Assembly (NCBI GenBank): GCA_045636325.1
Contig: JAZTXH010000010.1
Location: 43,109 to 107,108, forward strand
DNA: 64,000 bases
Direction of reading: 5' to 3'
DNA from: CAKSHP01 sp045636325
GTDB lineage: Bacteria; Bacillota; Clostridia; UBA1381; UMGS1253
Below are positions 33,205 to 43,052 of the stretch, piece after piece. The first letter of the stretch is position 1; every line of letters starts with the position of its first letter. The notes below the pieces were generated by a model that searched no databases, was not told where the DNA came from, and saw only the letters and a program-made list of their open reading frames with translations. The position numbers were made by a program, and so were the translations under genes.

Positions 33205-35400
33205 GTGGCAGCACCGAAAAAGATTACGAAAAAAAGAATAGTTTTTCTTATGCTTGCGTTTTGTATAGCCTTTACAGGTCTAGTGGGCAGAACTTTTTAC
33301 TGGCAGGTAATAAAGGGGACGGAACTTAAAAAAATTGCAGAAGCGCGCCAGACAAGAGATGAGATGATAACCCCCAAAAGAGGAATAATATATGATAGAA
33401 ACATGAAAGAGCTTGCGGTAAGTGCATCCGTGTATACTGTTGCTGTTGAACCCCGTGCTGTAAACAATGCTAATATAACTGCGGCGGGCTTAAGTGAAAT
33501 TTTAGGCCTTGATTATCAGGAGGTTTACGATAAAATCACGAAAGACACAAGCTATGTGCGTATCGCGAGGCGCGTGGGAGCAGATGTGGCAGAAAAAATC
33601 CGCCAGAGAAGAAGTGATAAGGATACAGGCGAGCATTACGACTGTATTATTTTAGAAGATGATACAAAAAGATATTATACAGATGGATTTTTAGCTTCTC
33701 AGCTTATAGGTTTTACAGGTGATGATTCACAGGGACTTTACGGTATTGAAAAGACGTATGAAAGCATTCTTACGGGTGTTTCGGGCAGAATAATATCGGC
33801 AAGAAGTGCCGCCGGTGTTGATATGGGATTCCATTATGAGCAAAAATTTGACTCAGTTGACGGCTCAAATATAGTACTTACAATAGATGAAACCATTCAG
33901 CGTTTTGCCCAGACATATCTTGAACAGGCAGTACTTGAAAATAAGCCTGACCAGGGGGCGTTTGCAATTGTTCTAGCGCCTAAAACGGGCGAAATTCTTG
34001 CTATGGCAGTTTCTCCAGGGTATGATTTAAATAAACCCTTTGAGCTTGTAAACGAAAAGGATATAGACACTCTGGCAGGTATGGCGGATGGTGAAGAAAA
34101 GAAGAAAACAAAAAGCGAGATGCTTTTAAAACAGTGGAGAAATAAGGCAGTAAGCGATACATATGAGCCCGGCTCGGTATTTAAAATTATTACAGCTGCA
34201 ATGGCTCTTGAAGAAGGAGTTATTAAAAACAACAACTCATTTTACTGCAAGGGGCATAATACTGTAAGCGGAATACGCATCAGTTGTTGGAAAACGGCAG
34301 GCCATGGTGCACAGGTGTTCAAAGACGGCCTTGCAAATTCGTGTAACCCCGTATTTATGGAAGTCGGCGCAAGACTTGGCGTTGATAAATTCTATGATTA
34401 TTTTAAGGCTTTCGGATTTACTAAAACAACAGGCATTGATGTTATCGGTGAAGGTTCAAGCATGTATTACACAAACGAAAATATGCATGAGGTTGAACTT
34501 GCGACAAGCTCATTTGGCCAAGGGTTTTCTGTAACACCTATGCAGATGGTGGCAGCAATCGGTGCGGTTGTAAACGGTGGCAAGCTTATAAAACCTCATG
34601 TTGTAAAAGCTTTTACAGATAAAAACGGCAATGTTATAAAAAGCTTTGAGCCTGAGGTTGTTCGGCAGGTAATTTCAAAGCAGACGTCACAGACGATGTG
34701 TGAATACCTTGAAAACGTTGTTGCAAACGGTACCGGTAAAAGTGCAAGAATTGATGGTTACAAAATCGGCGGAAAAACCGGCACATCAGAAAAACAGCCC
34801 CGAAATAACGGAAAATATGTAGCTTCATTTTTGGGCACTGCACCGGCAGATGACCCTGAAATAATATGTCTTGTGGCTATAGATGAGCCGACGGGTCCTT
34901 TGTATCAGGGTAGCCAGATTTCAGCTCCCGTGGCAAGAAATATTATGGAAGCTACATTGAGATATCTGCATATTGAAAAGCAAAATGAAAACGGCGAAAC
35001 TTATACAACAAAAGAAGTTATAGGCGTAAGAAATCTTCCTCTTTCAGAAGCGGAAGAAAAAATAAAAGCAGAAGGTTACAGCATTGTTGTTAAAGGTGAC
35101 GGTGATAAGGTATTAGAGCAGATGCCTGCACCTGGAGGACTTTTGCAGGAGGGTGGTACAGTAATTCTGTATACAGAAAATTCTGAGATTGAAAATGTTA
35201 CTGTTCCTGATCTTACAGGACTTAATGCGCAAACTGCAAAAGCAAGGCTTGAAGAAATAGGTCTTAACATTGAAATTCTCGGTGCAAGCCTTTATGATGG
35301 CTCTCATTCACCGGCATATAAGCAGGAGCCTGCAGCGGGTGAAAGTGTAAAGCCTGCAACAACGGTAAGAGTTGAATTCAGATTTATGGAAGGCGACTAA
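33205..35400 (+). CDS. spoVD: Class B penicillin-binding protein with PASTA domains (SpoVD type)
   Basis: 731 residues. N-terminal membrane anchor (VFLMLAFCIAFTGLVG), PBP dimerisation domain, then the transpeptidase with SxxK (SVFK, Ser near 323), SxN (SCN near 378) and KTG (near 523). Two PASTA domains lie at about 605-655 and 664-728. In Bacillus SpoVD makes spore cortex; in many Clostridia the single dcw copy may also serve as the division PBP. GGAGGG is 7 nt before the GTG at 33205; the GTG at 33190 overlaps it. Confidence 0.93.
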   Translation: MAAPKKITKKRIVFLMLAFCIAFTGLVGRTFYWQVIKGTELKKIAEARQTRDEMITPKRGIIYDRNMKELAVSASVYTVAVEPRAVNNANITAAGLSEILGLDYQEVYDKITKDTSYVRIARRVGADVAEKIRQRRSDKDTGEHYDCIILEDDTKRYYTDGFLASQLIGFTGDDSQGLYGIEKTYESILTGVSGRIISARSAAGVDMGFHYEQKFDSVDGSNIVLTIDETIQRFAQTYLEQAVLENKPDQGAFAIVLAPKTGEILAMAVSPGYDLNKPFELVNEKDIDTLAGMADGEEKKKTKSEMLLKQWRNKAVSDTYEPGSVFKIITAAMALEEGVIKNNNSFYCKGHNTVSGIRISCWKTAGHGAQVFKDGLANSCNPVFMEVGARLGVDKFYDYFKAFGFTKTTGIDVIGEGSSMYYTNENMHEVELATSSFGQGFSVTPMQMVAAIGAVVNGGKLIKPHVVKAFTDKNGNVIKSFEPEVVRQVISKQTSQTMCEYLENVVANGTGKSARIDGYKIGGKTGTSEKQPRNNGKYVASFLGTAPADDPEIICLVAIDEPTGPLYQGSQISAPVARNIMEATLRYLHIEKQNENGETYTTKEVIGVRNLPLSEAEEKIKAEGYSIVVKGDGDKVLEQMPAPGGLLQEGGTVILYTENSEIENVTVPDLTGLNAQTAKARLEEIGLNIEILGASLYDGSHSPAYKQEPAAGESVKPATTVRVEFRFMEGD

Positions 35401-35463
35401 TTCGGAAGGCGGAGAATATTTAGTCTGTCTGAAAAAGGATAAAATTTGCGAGAGGTTTTAGTT

Positions 35464-36897
35464 ATGGTAAAAATTTGCGATATATTAAAAGGCGTAGCGG
35501 AAATTGACATAAATCCCGATATTGAAATTAATAAAATAGCCTATGATTCAAGAAAGGTTGAAGCGGGTGATATATTTGTTTGTATAAAAGGTTACCAGAC
35601 TGATGGCCATAAATATGCCTCAATGGCAGCACAAAAAGGTGCGGCGGTAATTGTGGCAACGGATAAAATAGATGTAAATGTGCCTGTTATATACGTATCA
35701 GATTCAAGAATGGCACTTGCCCTTATGAGCAAAAACTACTATAAATTTCCCCTTTCAGGTAAAAGCCTTATCGGAATTACGGGAACAAACGGAAAAACAA
35801 CAGTTACATATCTTACGAAAACTATTTGTGAAGCCCATGGTAAAAAATTGGGTCTTATCGGAACAAATCAGAATGTTATAGGGGACGAAATAATTTCTGC
35901 TGAAAGAACAACTCCTGAGTCAAGCGAGCTATATGCATTGTTTGACTATATGGAAAAAAAAGGCGCAGATGGTGTAGTTATGGAGGTTTGTAGTCACGCA
36001 CTTGAGCTACACCGCGTGGGCGGATGTGAATTTGAAACCGCAGTGTTTACAAATCTTACTCAGGACCATCTTGATTTTCACATCACAATGGAAAATTATT
36101 TTAAAGCAAAAGAAAAGCTGTTTTCCATGTGCAAAAATGCAGTTATAAATGTAGACGATGAATACGGCAAGCGCATTATTCCTGCCTGCAAAACATACAC
36201 ATACGGTATTGAAAATGATGATGCACACCTGAATGGTAAAAATGTAAAAATTAGCGCATCCGGTGTAGATTTTGATTTAGTGTATGCTGGGGAATGTTAT
36301 CCCGTGCATTTGTGTATTCCGGGCAAGTTTTCGGTATATAATGCACTTGCGGCAATTGGAGCGGCAATAAGCCTTGGCATTACTCCTGAAATGGCAGTAA
36401 AAGGGCTTTTAAAAGCAAAAGGCGTAAAGGGTAGGGTCGAAGTTGTGCCTACAAATACGGATTATACTGTTATAATAGACTATGCACATACACCCGATGG
36501 CCTTAAAAATATAATTTCAACGGTAAATGAATTCAAAAAGGGCAGAGTAATAACCCTTTTCGGCTGCGGGGGTGACCGTGACCGCACAAAAAGACCCATA
36601 ATGGGAAAATGTGCAGGTAGCTTATCAGACTTTTTGGTTGTAACATCTGATAATCCCAGAAGTGAAAATCCCGGCGCAATAATAGCAGATATCCTGCCCG
36701 GTGTAAAGGAGAGCGGCTGTGACTATGTGGCAATAGAAAACAGACGCGATGCTATAAAGTGGGCAATAGAAAATGCAAAAACAGACGATATAATTATTCT
36801 TGCGGGCAAAGGTCATGAAACATATCAGATATTAAATACAGGAACAATTAGTTTTGATGAAAGAGAAGTTGTAAGGGATTGCTTGCAGCAGAGGTAA
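35464..36897 (+). CDS. murE: UDP-MurNAc-L-Ala-D-Glu:meso-diaminopimelate ligase
   Basis: 477 residues. ATP-binding ITGTNGKTTVTYL, then the central domain (VVMEVCSHALELHRV, FTNLTQDHLDFH) and the C-terminal domain with TSDNPRSENP. The DNPR motif selects meso-diaminopimelate, so the wall is probably A1-gamma DAP type. Start ATG 35464 with GAGAGG 9 nt upstream. It ends 5 nt before murF. Confidence 0.95.
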   Translation: MVKICDILKGVAEIDINPDIEINKIAYDSRKVEAGDIFVCIKGYQTDGHKYASMAAQKGAAVIVATDKIDVNVPVIYVSDSRMALALMSKNYYKFPLSGKSLIGITGTNGKTTVTYLTKTICEAHGKKLGLIGTNQNVIGDEIISAERTTPESSELYALFDYMEKKGADGVVMEVCSHALELHRVGGCEFETAVFTNLTQDHLDFHITMENYFKAKEKLFSMCKNAVINVDDEYGKRIIPACKTYTYGIENDDAHLNGKNVKISASGVDFDLVYAGECYPVHLCIPGKFSVYNALAAIGAAISLGITPEMAVKGLLKAKGVKGRVEVVPTNTDYTVIIDYAHTPDGLKNIISTVNEFKKGRVITLFGCGGDRDRTKRPIMGKCAGSLSDFLVVTSDNPRSENPGAIIADILPGVKESGCDYVAIENRRDAIKWAIENAKTDDIIILAGKGHETYQILNTGTISFDEREVVRDCLQQR

Positions 36898-36902
36898 ATA
36901 AT

Positions 36903-38243
36903 ATGGAAAAACTCAGCATTTTGGAAATTGCAGAGGCAGTTGGCGGAAAGCTTGTGGGAGGCGACTGTTTGGTTACAGATGTTTGCACTGACAACAGGCT
37001 TGCAAAGCCAGGTAGCTTATTTGTTGCAATAGTCGGCGAAAATCATGACGGGCATAAATTTGTGGCATCTGCGGTAGAAAAAGGTGCAGCATCAGTAATA
37101 ATTGAAAGAGATATAAAAGAGGTATCCTGCGGAAAAATTATTGTAAATTCAAGCAAGGCTTCTCTTGGAAAGCTATGCAGTTACTATCTTGAAAAAATGG
37201 GAACAAAGGTACTTGCGGTAACGGGCAGTGTGGGAAAAACCACAACGAGGAATATGGCACACAGTGCAGTTTATAAAACGAAAAAGGCAATAAGAACAAT
37301 TAAAAATTATAATAATGATATTGGTCTTCCGCTGACGGTTTTAACTCAGGTAACAAAAGATACCGAACTTGCCGTTTTGGAAATGGGAATGAATCACTTT
37401 GGTGAAATAAGCTATCTTTCAAGGCTTGCAAAACCTGACTGTGCCGTTATAACAAACATTGGTATGTCACATATAGAAAATCTTGGCTCAAGAGAAGGAA
37501 TTTTAAAAGCAAAGCTTGAGATTTGCGATTATATGAAAGAGGGCGGAAATCTTATTCTTAACGGAGATGAGCCCCTTTTGAGAAACTTTGGTAAAAAGGG
37601 TATAAATGTAAAATATTTTTCTGTTAAAGATAAATCTGCCGATTACTATGGCGAAAACATTGTTTTAGGCGAAGGATGTGTAAGATTTGATTTATGCTCG
37701 GTAAAAGGCAGGTTTAAAGTAAATCTTAATGTTCCCGGCGAGCATAATGTTTATAATGCTTTGGCAAGCTTTGCGGCAGCAGATTGTTTTGGTGTTGCAC
37801 CTGAAGATGCGGTTTTGGGCATTGAAGAATTTGCCTCGGGTGATATGCGTATGGAGTTTATAAAAAAAGACGACTTTTGCATTATAAATGATTGTTATAA
37901 TGCATCTCCCGATTCTGTTAGTGCGGCGCTGAATGTGCTTTGCGATACAAAATATAAAAACAAAATTGCAGTTTTGGGCGACATGCTTGAAATGGGTGAT
38001 TTTGCAATGGATGCACACCTGAAAATCGGAGAATATGCCGCTTTAAAAGCCGATACGGTTATATGCACAGGTGAGCTTGGCAAATTTATTAAAGAGGGCG
38101 CCGGCAATAAGGGAATATGGTGCAAGGATAAACAGAGAGCCATTGAAAAAATAAAACAAATTAAAGCTGACAGCTGTATTTTAATAAAAGCTTCCAGAGG
38201 CATGCATTTTGAGCAGATAACAAATGCTCTTTTGGAAGATTAA
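36903..38243 (+). CDS. murF: UDP-MurNAc-tripeptide:D-Ala-D-Ala ligase
   Basis: 446 residues. VTGSVGKTTTRNMAHS is the ATP loop; VLEMGMNHFGEISYLS and NDCYNASPDSVSAALNVL are MurF hallmarks. It adds D-Ala-D-Ala to finish the UDP-MurNAc-pentapeptide. The start ATG 36903 has AGAGG at the end of murE; the longer in-frame TTG at 36879 lies inside murE. Confidence 0.95.
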   Translation: MEKLSILEIAEAVGGKLVGGDCLVTDVCTDNRLAKPGSLFVAIVGENHDGHKFVASAVEKGAASVIIERDIKEVSCGKIIVNSSKASLGKLCSYYLEKMGTKVLAVTGSVGKTTTRNMAHSAVYKTKKAIRTIKNYNNDIGLPLTVLTQVTKDTELAVLEMGMNHFGEISYLSRLAKPDCAVITNIGMSHIENLGSREGILKAKLEICDYMKEGGNLILNGDEPLLRNFGKKGINVKYFSVKDKSADYYGENIVLGEGCVRFDLCSVKGRFKVNLNVPGEHNVYNALASFAAADCFGVAPEDAVLGIEEFASGDMRMEFIKKDDFCIINDCYNASPDSVSAALNVLCDTKYKNKIAVLGDMLEMGDFAMDAHLKIGEYAALKADTVICTGELGKFIKEGAGNKGIWCKDKQRAIEKIKQIKADSCILIKASRGMHFEQITNALLED

Positions 38244-38260
38244 CACAGGGGGAATTTTAA

Positions 38261-39250
38261 ATGTTTACACAATTTATTGAATTTAAGTATGTTTTGCCTA
38301 TTACGGCGGTGGTTAGCTTTCTAATATGCGTAATAATACTGCCTATGCTTATTCCTTTTTTAAGAAAGATTAAATTCGGTCAAAACATAAGAGAAGAAGG
38401 CCCTAAATGGCATCAAAAGAAAAGCGGAACACCACCAATGGGTGGTATAGCATTTATAATTGCAATAACTGTTGCGGTGATTTGCTGCTGTGTCTCAAAA
38501 TCTTCAATGCTTATATGCTTTACTGCAGTAGCATTTGGTATAATCGGTTTTATTGATGATTATATCAAAGTTGTTCTTAAAAGAAATTTAGGCCTTTTGG
38601 CAAAGCATAAATTCTTAATGCAGATTATAGCTTCAGTAATATTTATTGTAATTGGAAGATATTATGATATTGTTAAAACGGATATATGTATTCCTTTTAT
38701 GGAAAAAAGCGTTGACATAGGACTGTTTATTGTTCCGTTTTCAGTGTTTATTATGACAGGCTTTTCAAATGCAGTAAATTTAACTGACGGTATTGACGGC
38801 CTTGCCACATCAGTAACTGCTGTTGTAAGCGTGGCTTTGGGTTTAATTGCCACAATAGTTTTTATGCCCAGTGTTGCATGCCTTTGTGCAGCCGTTTTTG
38901 GAGCGTGTCTTGGATTTTTGATTTTTAATTTCCATCCGGCTAAAGTGTTTATGGGAGATACAGGTTCTTTGTTCTTCGGAGGATTCGTTTCCGCGGCGGC
39001 AATCGTTTTAAAAATGCCGTTATTGCTCGTGATTATGGGCCTTGTATATGTTGTTGAAACCCTTTCTGTTATGCTTCAGGTGGCATACTTTAAAAAGAGC
39101 GGCGGAAAAAGACTGTTTAAAATGACTCCTATCCATCATCATTTTGAGATGTGCGGATGGTCTGAGGTTAAAATTGTAAGCGTAGCCGTGATTGTAAGCA
39201 TTATTTGTTGCGGCGTGGCAATCGGCGCAATGTATCTATATTTATTTTAA
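38261..39250 (+). CDS. mraY: Phospho-MurNAc-pentapeptide transferase
   Basis: 329 residues with about ten membrane helices. Motifs: KWHQKKSGTPPMGG, FIDDYIKVV (catalytic Asp pair), NAVNLTDGIDGLA, VFMGDTGSLFFGG and TPIHHHFE. It makes lipid I at the membrane. In most relatives murD follows; here ftsW comes next. Confidence 0.97.
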   Translation: MFTQFIEFKYVLPITAVVSFLICVIILPMLIPFLRKIKFGQNIREEGPKWHQKKSGTPPMGGIAFIIAITVAVICCCVSKSSMLICFTAVAFGIIGFIDDYIKVVLKRNLGLLAKHKFLMQIIASVIFIVIGRYYDIVKTDICIPFMEKSVDIGLFIVPFSVFIMTGFSNAVNLTDGIDGLATSVTAVVSVALGLIATIVFMPSVACLCAAVFGACLGFLIFNFHPAKVFMGDTGSLFFGGFVSAAAIVLKMPLLLVIMGLVYVVETLSVMLQVAYFKKSGGKRLFKMTPIHHHFEMCGWSEVKIVSVAVIVSIICCGVAIGAMYLYLF

Positions 39251-39288
39251 GATAAAAAAGATATAAAAATATGAGGAGGGAAATAGCC

Positions 39289-40545
39289 TTGCAAACTAAC
39301 AGTGCCGGTAAGATATATTATCTTGATTCTGAAAGACGTGCAAGTGGAAAAGAACTTTCAAAAAGCAAGTCTGGGAGCACAAAAAAACGTGCGAGTACAA
39401 AAAAAGTTGATTGGCATAAGTTTAAAAATATAAAAAGCAATTATGATGTAACATTGATATCGGTTATTTTCATTCTTGTGTTTTTTGGGCTTGTTATGGT
39501 GTTTTCAGCAAGTGCACCTACTGCGCTTGCATATAAAAATAATGAATATCACTTTATTTTAAGGCAGAGTATATGTGCAGTAATCGGATTTGTTGCAATG
39601 TTCATTACGGCGAGAATAGATTATCATTTTTACGGAAAATGGGCTTTGATTATACTTGTATTTAGTCTTTTAATATTGTTTAGCGTATATATTCCGGGTC
39701 TTGGCAGAGTTATAAATAATGCAAGAAGGTGGATATACATAGGAAGTCTTTCGCTTCAGCCCTCGGAAATAACGAAGATAGGTGTAATTATATTTTTTGC
39801 TTACAGCATGTCAATAGTAAAAGGAAGAATTAAAAAATTCTGGAGCGGCATTATGATGTATCTTATGGTGCTTGGTGTTTTTGCACTTGTGCTTATGAAA
39901 CAACCCCATTTCAGCTGTACGGTGGTTATGTGTATGGCATGTATGGTGATAATGTTTGTGGCAGGCGCTAAAGTAAGTCACTTTGTAATTCTTGGAATTA
40001 TAGCTGTGGCGGCAGGGGCGGTGCTTGTTATAAAAGAACCCTACAGACTTGAGCGTGTGCTCACATTTTTAGACCCCTTTAAGGATACTACCGATGCGGG
40101 ATATCAGATAACAAACTCTCTTTATGCAATCGGCTCGGGAGGCTTTTTTGGTCTTGGCCTTGGAATGAGTAGACAAAAGCTTTTGTATCTGCCGGAGCCT
40201 CATAATGACTTTATATTTGCAATAGTATGTGAAGAATTAGGTTTTTTAGGAGCTGTGGTTGTGGTTGTGCTTTTTGGAATGCTTATCTGGAGAGGTTACA
40301 GAATTGCACAGACTTCCCGTGACAGCTTTGGGTCGTATCTTGCAACGGGAATAACAAGTCTTATCGGTATACAGACGGCATTAAACATTGCCGTTGTAAC
40401 ATCATCAGTGCCTGTTACGGGCGTTGCACTTCCGTTTTTCTCTTATGGTGGAACATCTTTGGTAATTATGCTTGCATCCATGGGTATTTTGCTTAACATA
40501 TCAAAACAGTGCAAAGGCCTTAAAGGCGACATTGTAAAAAAATAA
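39289..40545 (+). CDS. ftsW: SEDS glycosyltransferase FtsW/SpoVE
   Basis: 418 residues. A basic, Lys-rich cytoplasmic N-terminus of ~45 residues is longer than usual; then about ten helices. SEDS motifs: MVFSASAPTAL, NNARRWIYIGSLSLQPSEI, KEPYRLERVLTFLDPF, EPHNDFIFAIVCEELGF, and SYGGTSL near the end. It polymerises peptidoglycan with its PBP partner, probably SpoVD. AGGAGGG points to the TTG at 39289; the ATG at 39271 overlaps the ribosome site. Confidence 0.93.
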   Translation: MQTNSAGKIYYLDSERRASGKELSKSKSGSTKKRASTKKVDWHKFKNIKSNYDVTLISVIFILVFFGLVMVFSASAPTALAYKNNEYHFILRQSICAVIGFVAMFITARIDYHFYGKWALIILVFSLLILFSVYIPGLGRVINNARRWIYIGSLSLQPSEITKIGVIIFFAYSMSIVKGRIKKFWSGIMMYLMVLGVFALVLMKQPHFSCTVVMCMACMVIMFVAGAKVSHFVILGIIAVAAGAVLVIKEPYRLERVLTFLDPFKDTTDAGYQITNSLYAIGSGGFFGLGLGMSRQKLLYLPEPHNDFIFAIVCEELGFLGAVVVVVLFGMLIWRGYRIAQTSRDSFGSYLATGITSLIGIQTALNIAVVTSSVPVTGVALPFFSYGGTSLVIMLASMGILLNISKQCKGLKGDIVKK

Positions 40546-40599
40546 ATTAAAAGCATAATGTTTATCCATGACGGCTAAACATTGAGGATGGGTGAGAAT

Positions 40600-41712
40600 A
40601 TGAGAGTTTTGCTTGCGGGCGGCGGTACTGCCGGACATATAAATCCTGCCCTTGCAATTGCTCAGGCAATTAAAGCGGCAGATAAAAACAATGAAATTCT
40701 TTTTATTGGTAAAAAAGGCAATATGGAGGAAAAGTTGGTAGGAAATGCAGGATTTTTAATTAAATTTATTGACATTGAAGGAATTAAAAGAAAAATCACC
40801 CTAAAAAATGCCATTGTGGCGGCAAAGGCATTTAATGCTATATTTGAAAGCAAAAAAATAATGAAGGAATTTAAGCCTGATGTAGTTGTTTGCACCGGCG
40901 GATATGTAAGCGGTCCGGTTATGACTGCGGCAGGTATTCTTAAAATTCCTTCTGTTATACATGAGCAGAATGTGTATCCGGGGGTTACTGTGAAAATGAG
41001 CGAAAAGGCTGCAACATATGTTGCCACAAGCTTTGAAAAAACAGCCGGACTTTTAAAATGTAAGGAAAAGTGCGTGCTTACGGGAAATCCCATAAGAAAG
41101 GATATTCTGTCTGCTGAAAAAGATATTGCCCGTGAAGGTCTGGACCTTGATGACAGACCTTTTGTTTTAGCGTTCGGCGGAAGTCTTGGAGCGTCAAGAA
41201 TAAATAATGCAGTTGCAAATTACATTAAATACATAATAGAAAATGGAAACAACGTTCAGATTCTTTTTGGAACGGGAAACAGAAATTATGATGAAATTAT
41301 AAACCGTTTTAAAGAGGAAAACATAAATTTAAGTAAACACCACAATATAATCATAACCCCTTATATTTACAATATGGCAGAGGCTATGGCGGCAGCAGAT
41401 GTGGTAGTTTCAAGAGCGGGCGCAATATCCATAAGTGAAATTATGGCGGCAGGTAAGGCATCAGTGCTTATTCCGTCGCCTAATGTGGCGCACAATCATC
41501 AGGAAACAAATGCAATGCTTTTAAAAGAAAATAATGCGGCAGAAATAATTTTTGAAAAAGAATTGACAAATGAGATGTTTATTAATAAAATAGAAAGTAT
41601 AATATACTCTAAAGAAACCCAGTCGGCTTTTGAGGCAAATGCCAAAAAAATGGGTATAACAGATGCTACAGAAAAAATCTTTGATTTGGTTTGCAGTATG
41701 GTAAAGGACTAA
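40600..41712 (+). CDS. murG: UDP-GlcNAc:lipid I GlcNAc transferase
   Basis: 370 residues. The N-terminal glycine-rich loop is LLAGGGTAGHINPALAIA; VCTGGYVSGPV, HEQNVYPGVT and FGGSLGASRINNAV are typical, and SRAGAISISEIMAAGKAS is the C-terminal UDP-GlcNAc site. It converts lipid I to lipid II on the inner face of the membrane. Start ATG 40600 with GGTGAG just upstream. Confidence 0.97.
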   Translation: MRVLLAGGGTAGHINPALAIAQAIKAADKNNEILFIGKKGNMEEKLVGNAGFLIKFIDIEGIKRKITLKNAIVAAKAFNAIFESKKIMKEFKPDVVVCTGGYVSGPVMTAAGILKIPSVIHEQNVYPGVTVKMSEKAATYVATSFEKTAGLLKCKEKCVLTGNPIRKDILSAEKDIAREGLDLDDRPFVLAFGGSLGASRINNAVANYIKYIIENGNNVQILFGTGNRNYDEIINRFKEENINLSKHHNIIITPYIYNMAEAMAAADVVVSRAGAISISEIMAAGKASVLIPSPNVAHNHQETNAMLLKENNAAEIIFEKELTNEMFINKIESIIYSKETQSAFEANAKKMGITDATEKIFDLVCSMVKD

Positions 41713-41775
41713 GTAGCATAAAAACCTTTTGCGGCATATTATGTATTATTTGCATAATGTGCGGAGGGATTTTAT

Positions 41776-43026
41776 ATGGATTTAATTAAAATCAACGGCA
41801 TGAAAGGCCTTTTCGGAAGTCTTATGGTACAGGGGTCAAAAAATGCGGCGTTGCCCGTAATTTCAGCAACTGTAATGGTAAAAGGCAAATGCAGGCTGTA
41901 TAATTGTCCTGATCTTTCAGATACAAGGGCGGCGGCATCAATTCTTGAATTTTTAGGTGCCGGAGTATCAAGAGAAAAAGACTGTCTCATAATAGATGCA
42001 ACCGATATTGAAAATAAAAAGCTTGACTCTGCTTTAATGGGAAAACTCAGAAGCAGTGTGATATTTGCAGGTGCAATGGCAGCACGTTTTGGAGAGGCCA
42101 TTATTGCAATGCCCGGCGGCTGTGAGCTTGGGCCCCGACCGGTTGATATGCACATGAAAGCGTTTGAAAAATTAAAAATTCATACTGAATGTGACGGCGG
42201 ATATATAAAGCTTTACGGCTTTAGCCGTGGTGGTGAAGTGGTTCTGCCTTTTCCAAGTGTAGGGGCTACGGAGAATGCCATGCTTGCGGCAACTCTTGCA
42301 GATGGTGATACTACAATTATAAACGGGGCAAGAGAGCCTGAAATAGTGTGTTTGCAAAATTTTCTAAATAAGGCGGGGGCAAAAATATCGGGGGCCGGTA
42401 AAGAAGTTATACATATAAGTGGAGTTAAAAAATTAAATCCGGTTGATTTTAGGATTGATGCTGACAGAATAGTTGCATCCACCTATATGGCCTGTGCTAT
42501 GACAACTAAAAGTAAGCTTAAGCTTTACGGGGTGTGTGCCGGTCACATGAATTCTATTTTTTCTTTATTTAAACAAATGGGTGCACGCCTTGATGTTTCG
42601 GAAGATGTAGTTGAAATAGAATTAAAACAAAGACCAAACAGTGTTTTTGCATCTACTCAGCCATATCCCGGATTTCCGACAGACTGCCTGCCTATTATGA
42701 CGGCGCTTGCAGCGGGGGCTCAGGGCACAAGTGTGTTTTCGGAAAATATTTTTAAAAATCGTTTCAGGCATACTGATGAGCTTGCAAAGCTTGGCGCCAA
42801 GATACATATTTTCGGTAAAACCTGTGTGATACAGGGCACTGACTGCCTTAAAGGTGCACCGGTTAATGCCTGCGATTTAAGAGGTGGAGCATCAATGGTT
42901 ATTGCAGGGCTTGGCGCTACGGGGCAGACGGTTATTGAAAACCCTAGCTATCTTGACCGCGGGTATGAAAACTTATGCGGAATTCTCTCGGAGCTTGGGG
43001 CAGATATAAAAAGGGAAAATCTTTAA
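41776..43026 (+). CDS. murA: UDP-GlcNAc 1-carboxyvinyltransferase
   Basis: 416 residues. VQGSKNAALPVISA holds the conserved Lys-Asn. The catalytic loop PGGCELGPRPVDMH holds the Cys targeted by fosfomycin. FPTDCLPIMTAL and RHTDELAKLGA follow. This first committed step of wall synthesis sits between murG and divIB, an arrangement known in Clostridia. Confidence 0.96.
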   Translation: MDLIKINGMKGLFGSLMVQGSKNAALPVISATVMVKGKCRLYNCPDLSDTRAAASILEFLGAGVSREKDCLIIDATDIENKKLDSALMGKLRSSVIFAGAMAARFGEAIIAMPGGCELGPRPVDMHMKAFEKLKIHTECDGGYIKLYGFSRGGEVVLPFPSVGATENAMLAATLADGDTTIINGAREPEIVCLQNFLNKAGAKISGAGKEVIHISGVKKLNPVDFRIDADRIVASTYMACAMTTKSKLKLYGVCAGHMNSIFSLFKQMGARLDVSEDVVEIELKQRPNSVFASTQPYPGFPTDCLPIMTALAAGAQGTSVFSENIFKNRFRHTDELAKLGAKIHIFGKTCVIQGTDCLKGAPVNACDLRGGASMVIAGLGATGQTVIENPSYLDRGYENLCGILSELGADIKRENL

Positions 43027-43052
43027 AAAACATATGAAAAGGAGAAATCCTG

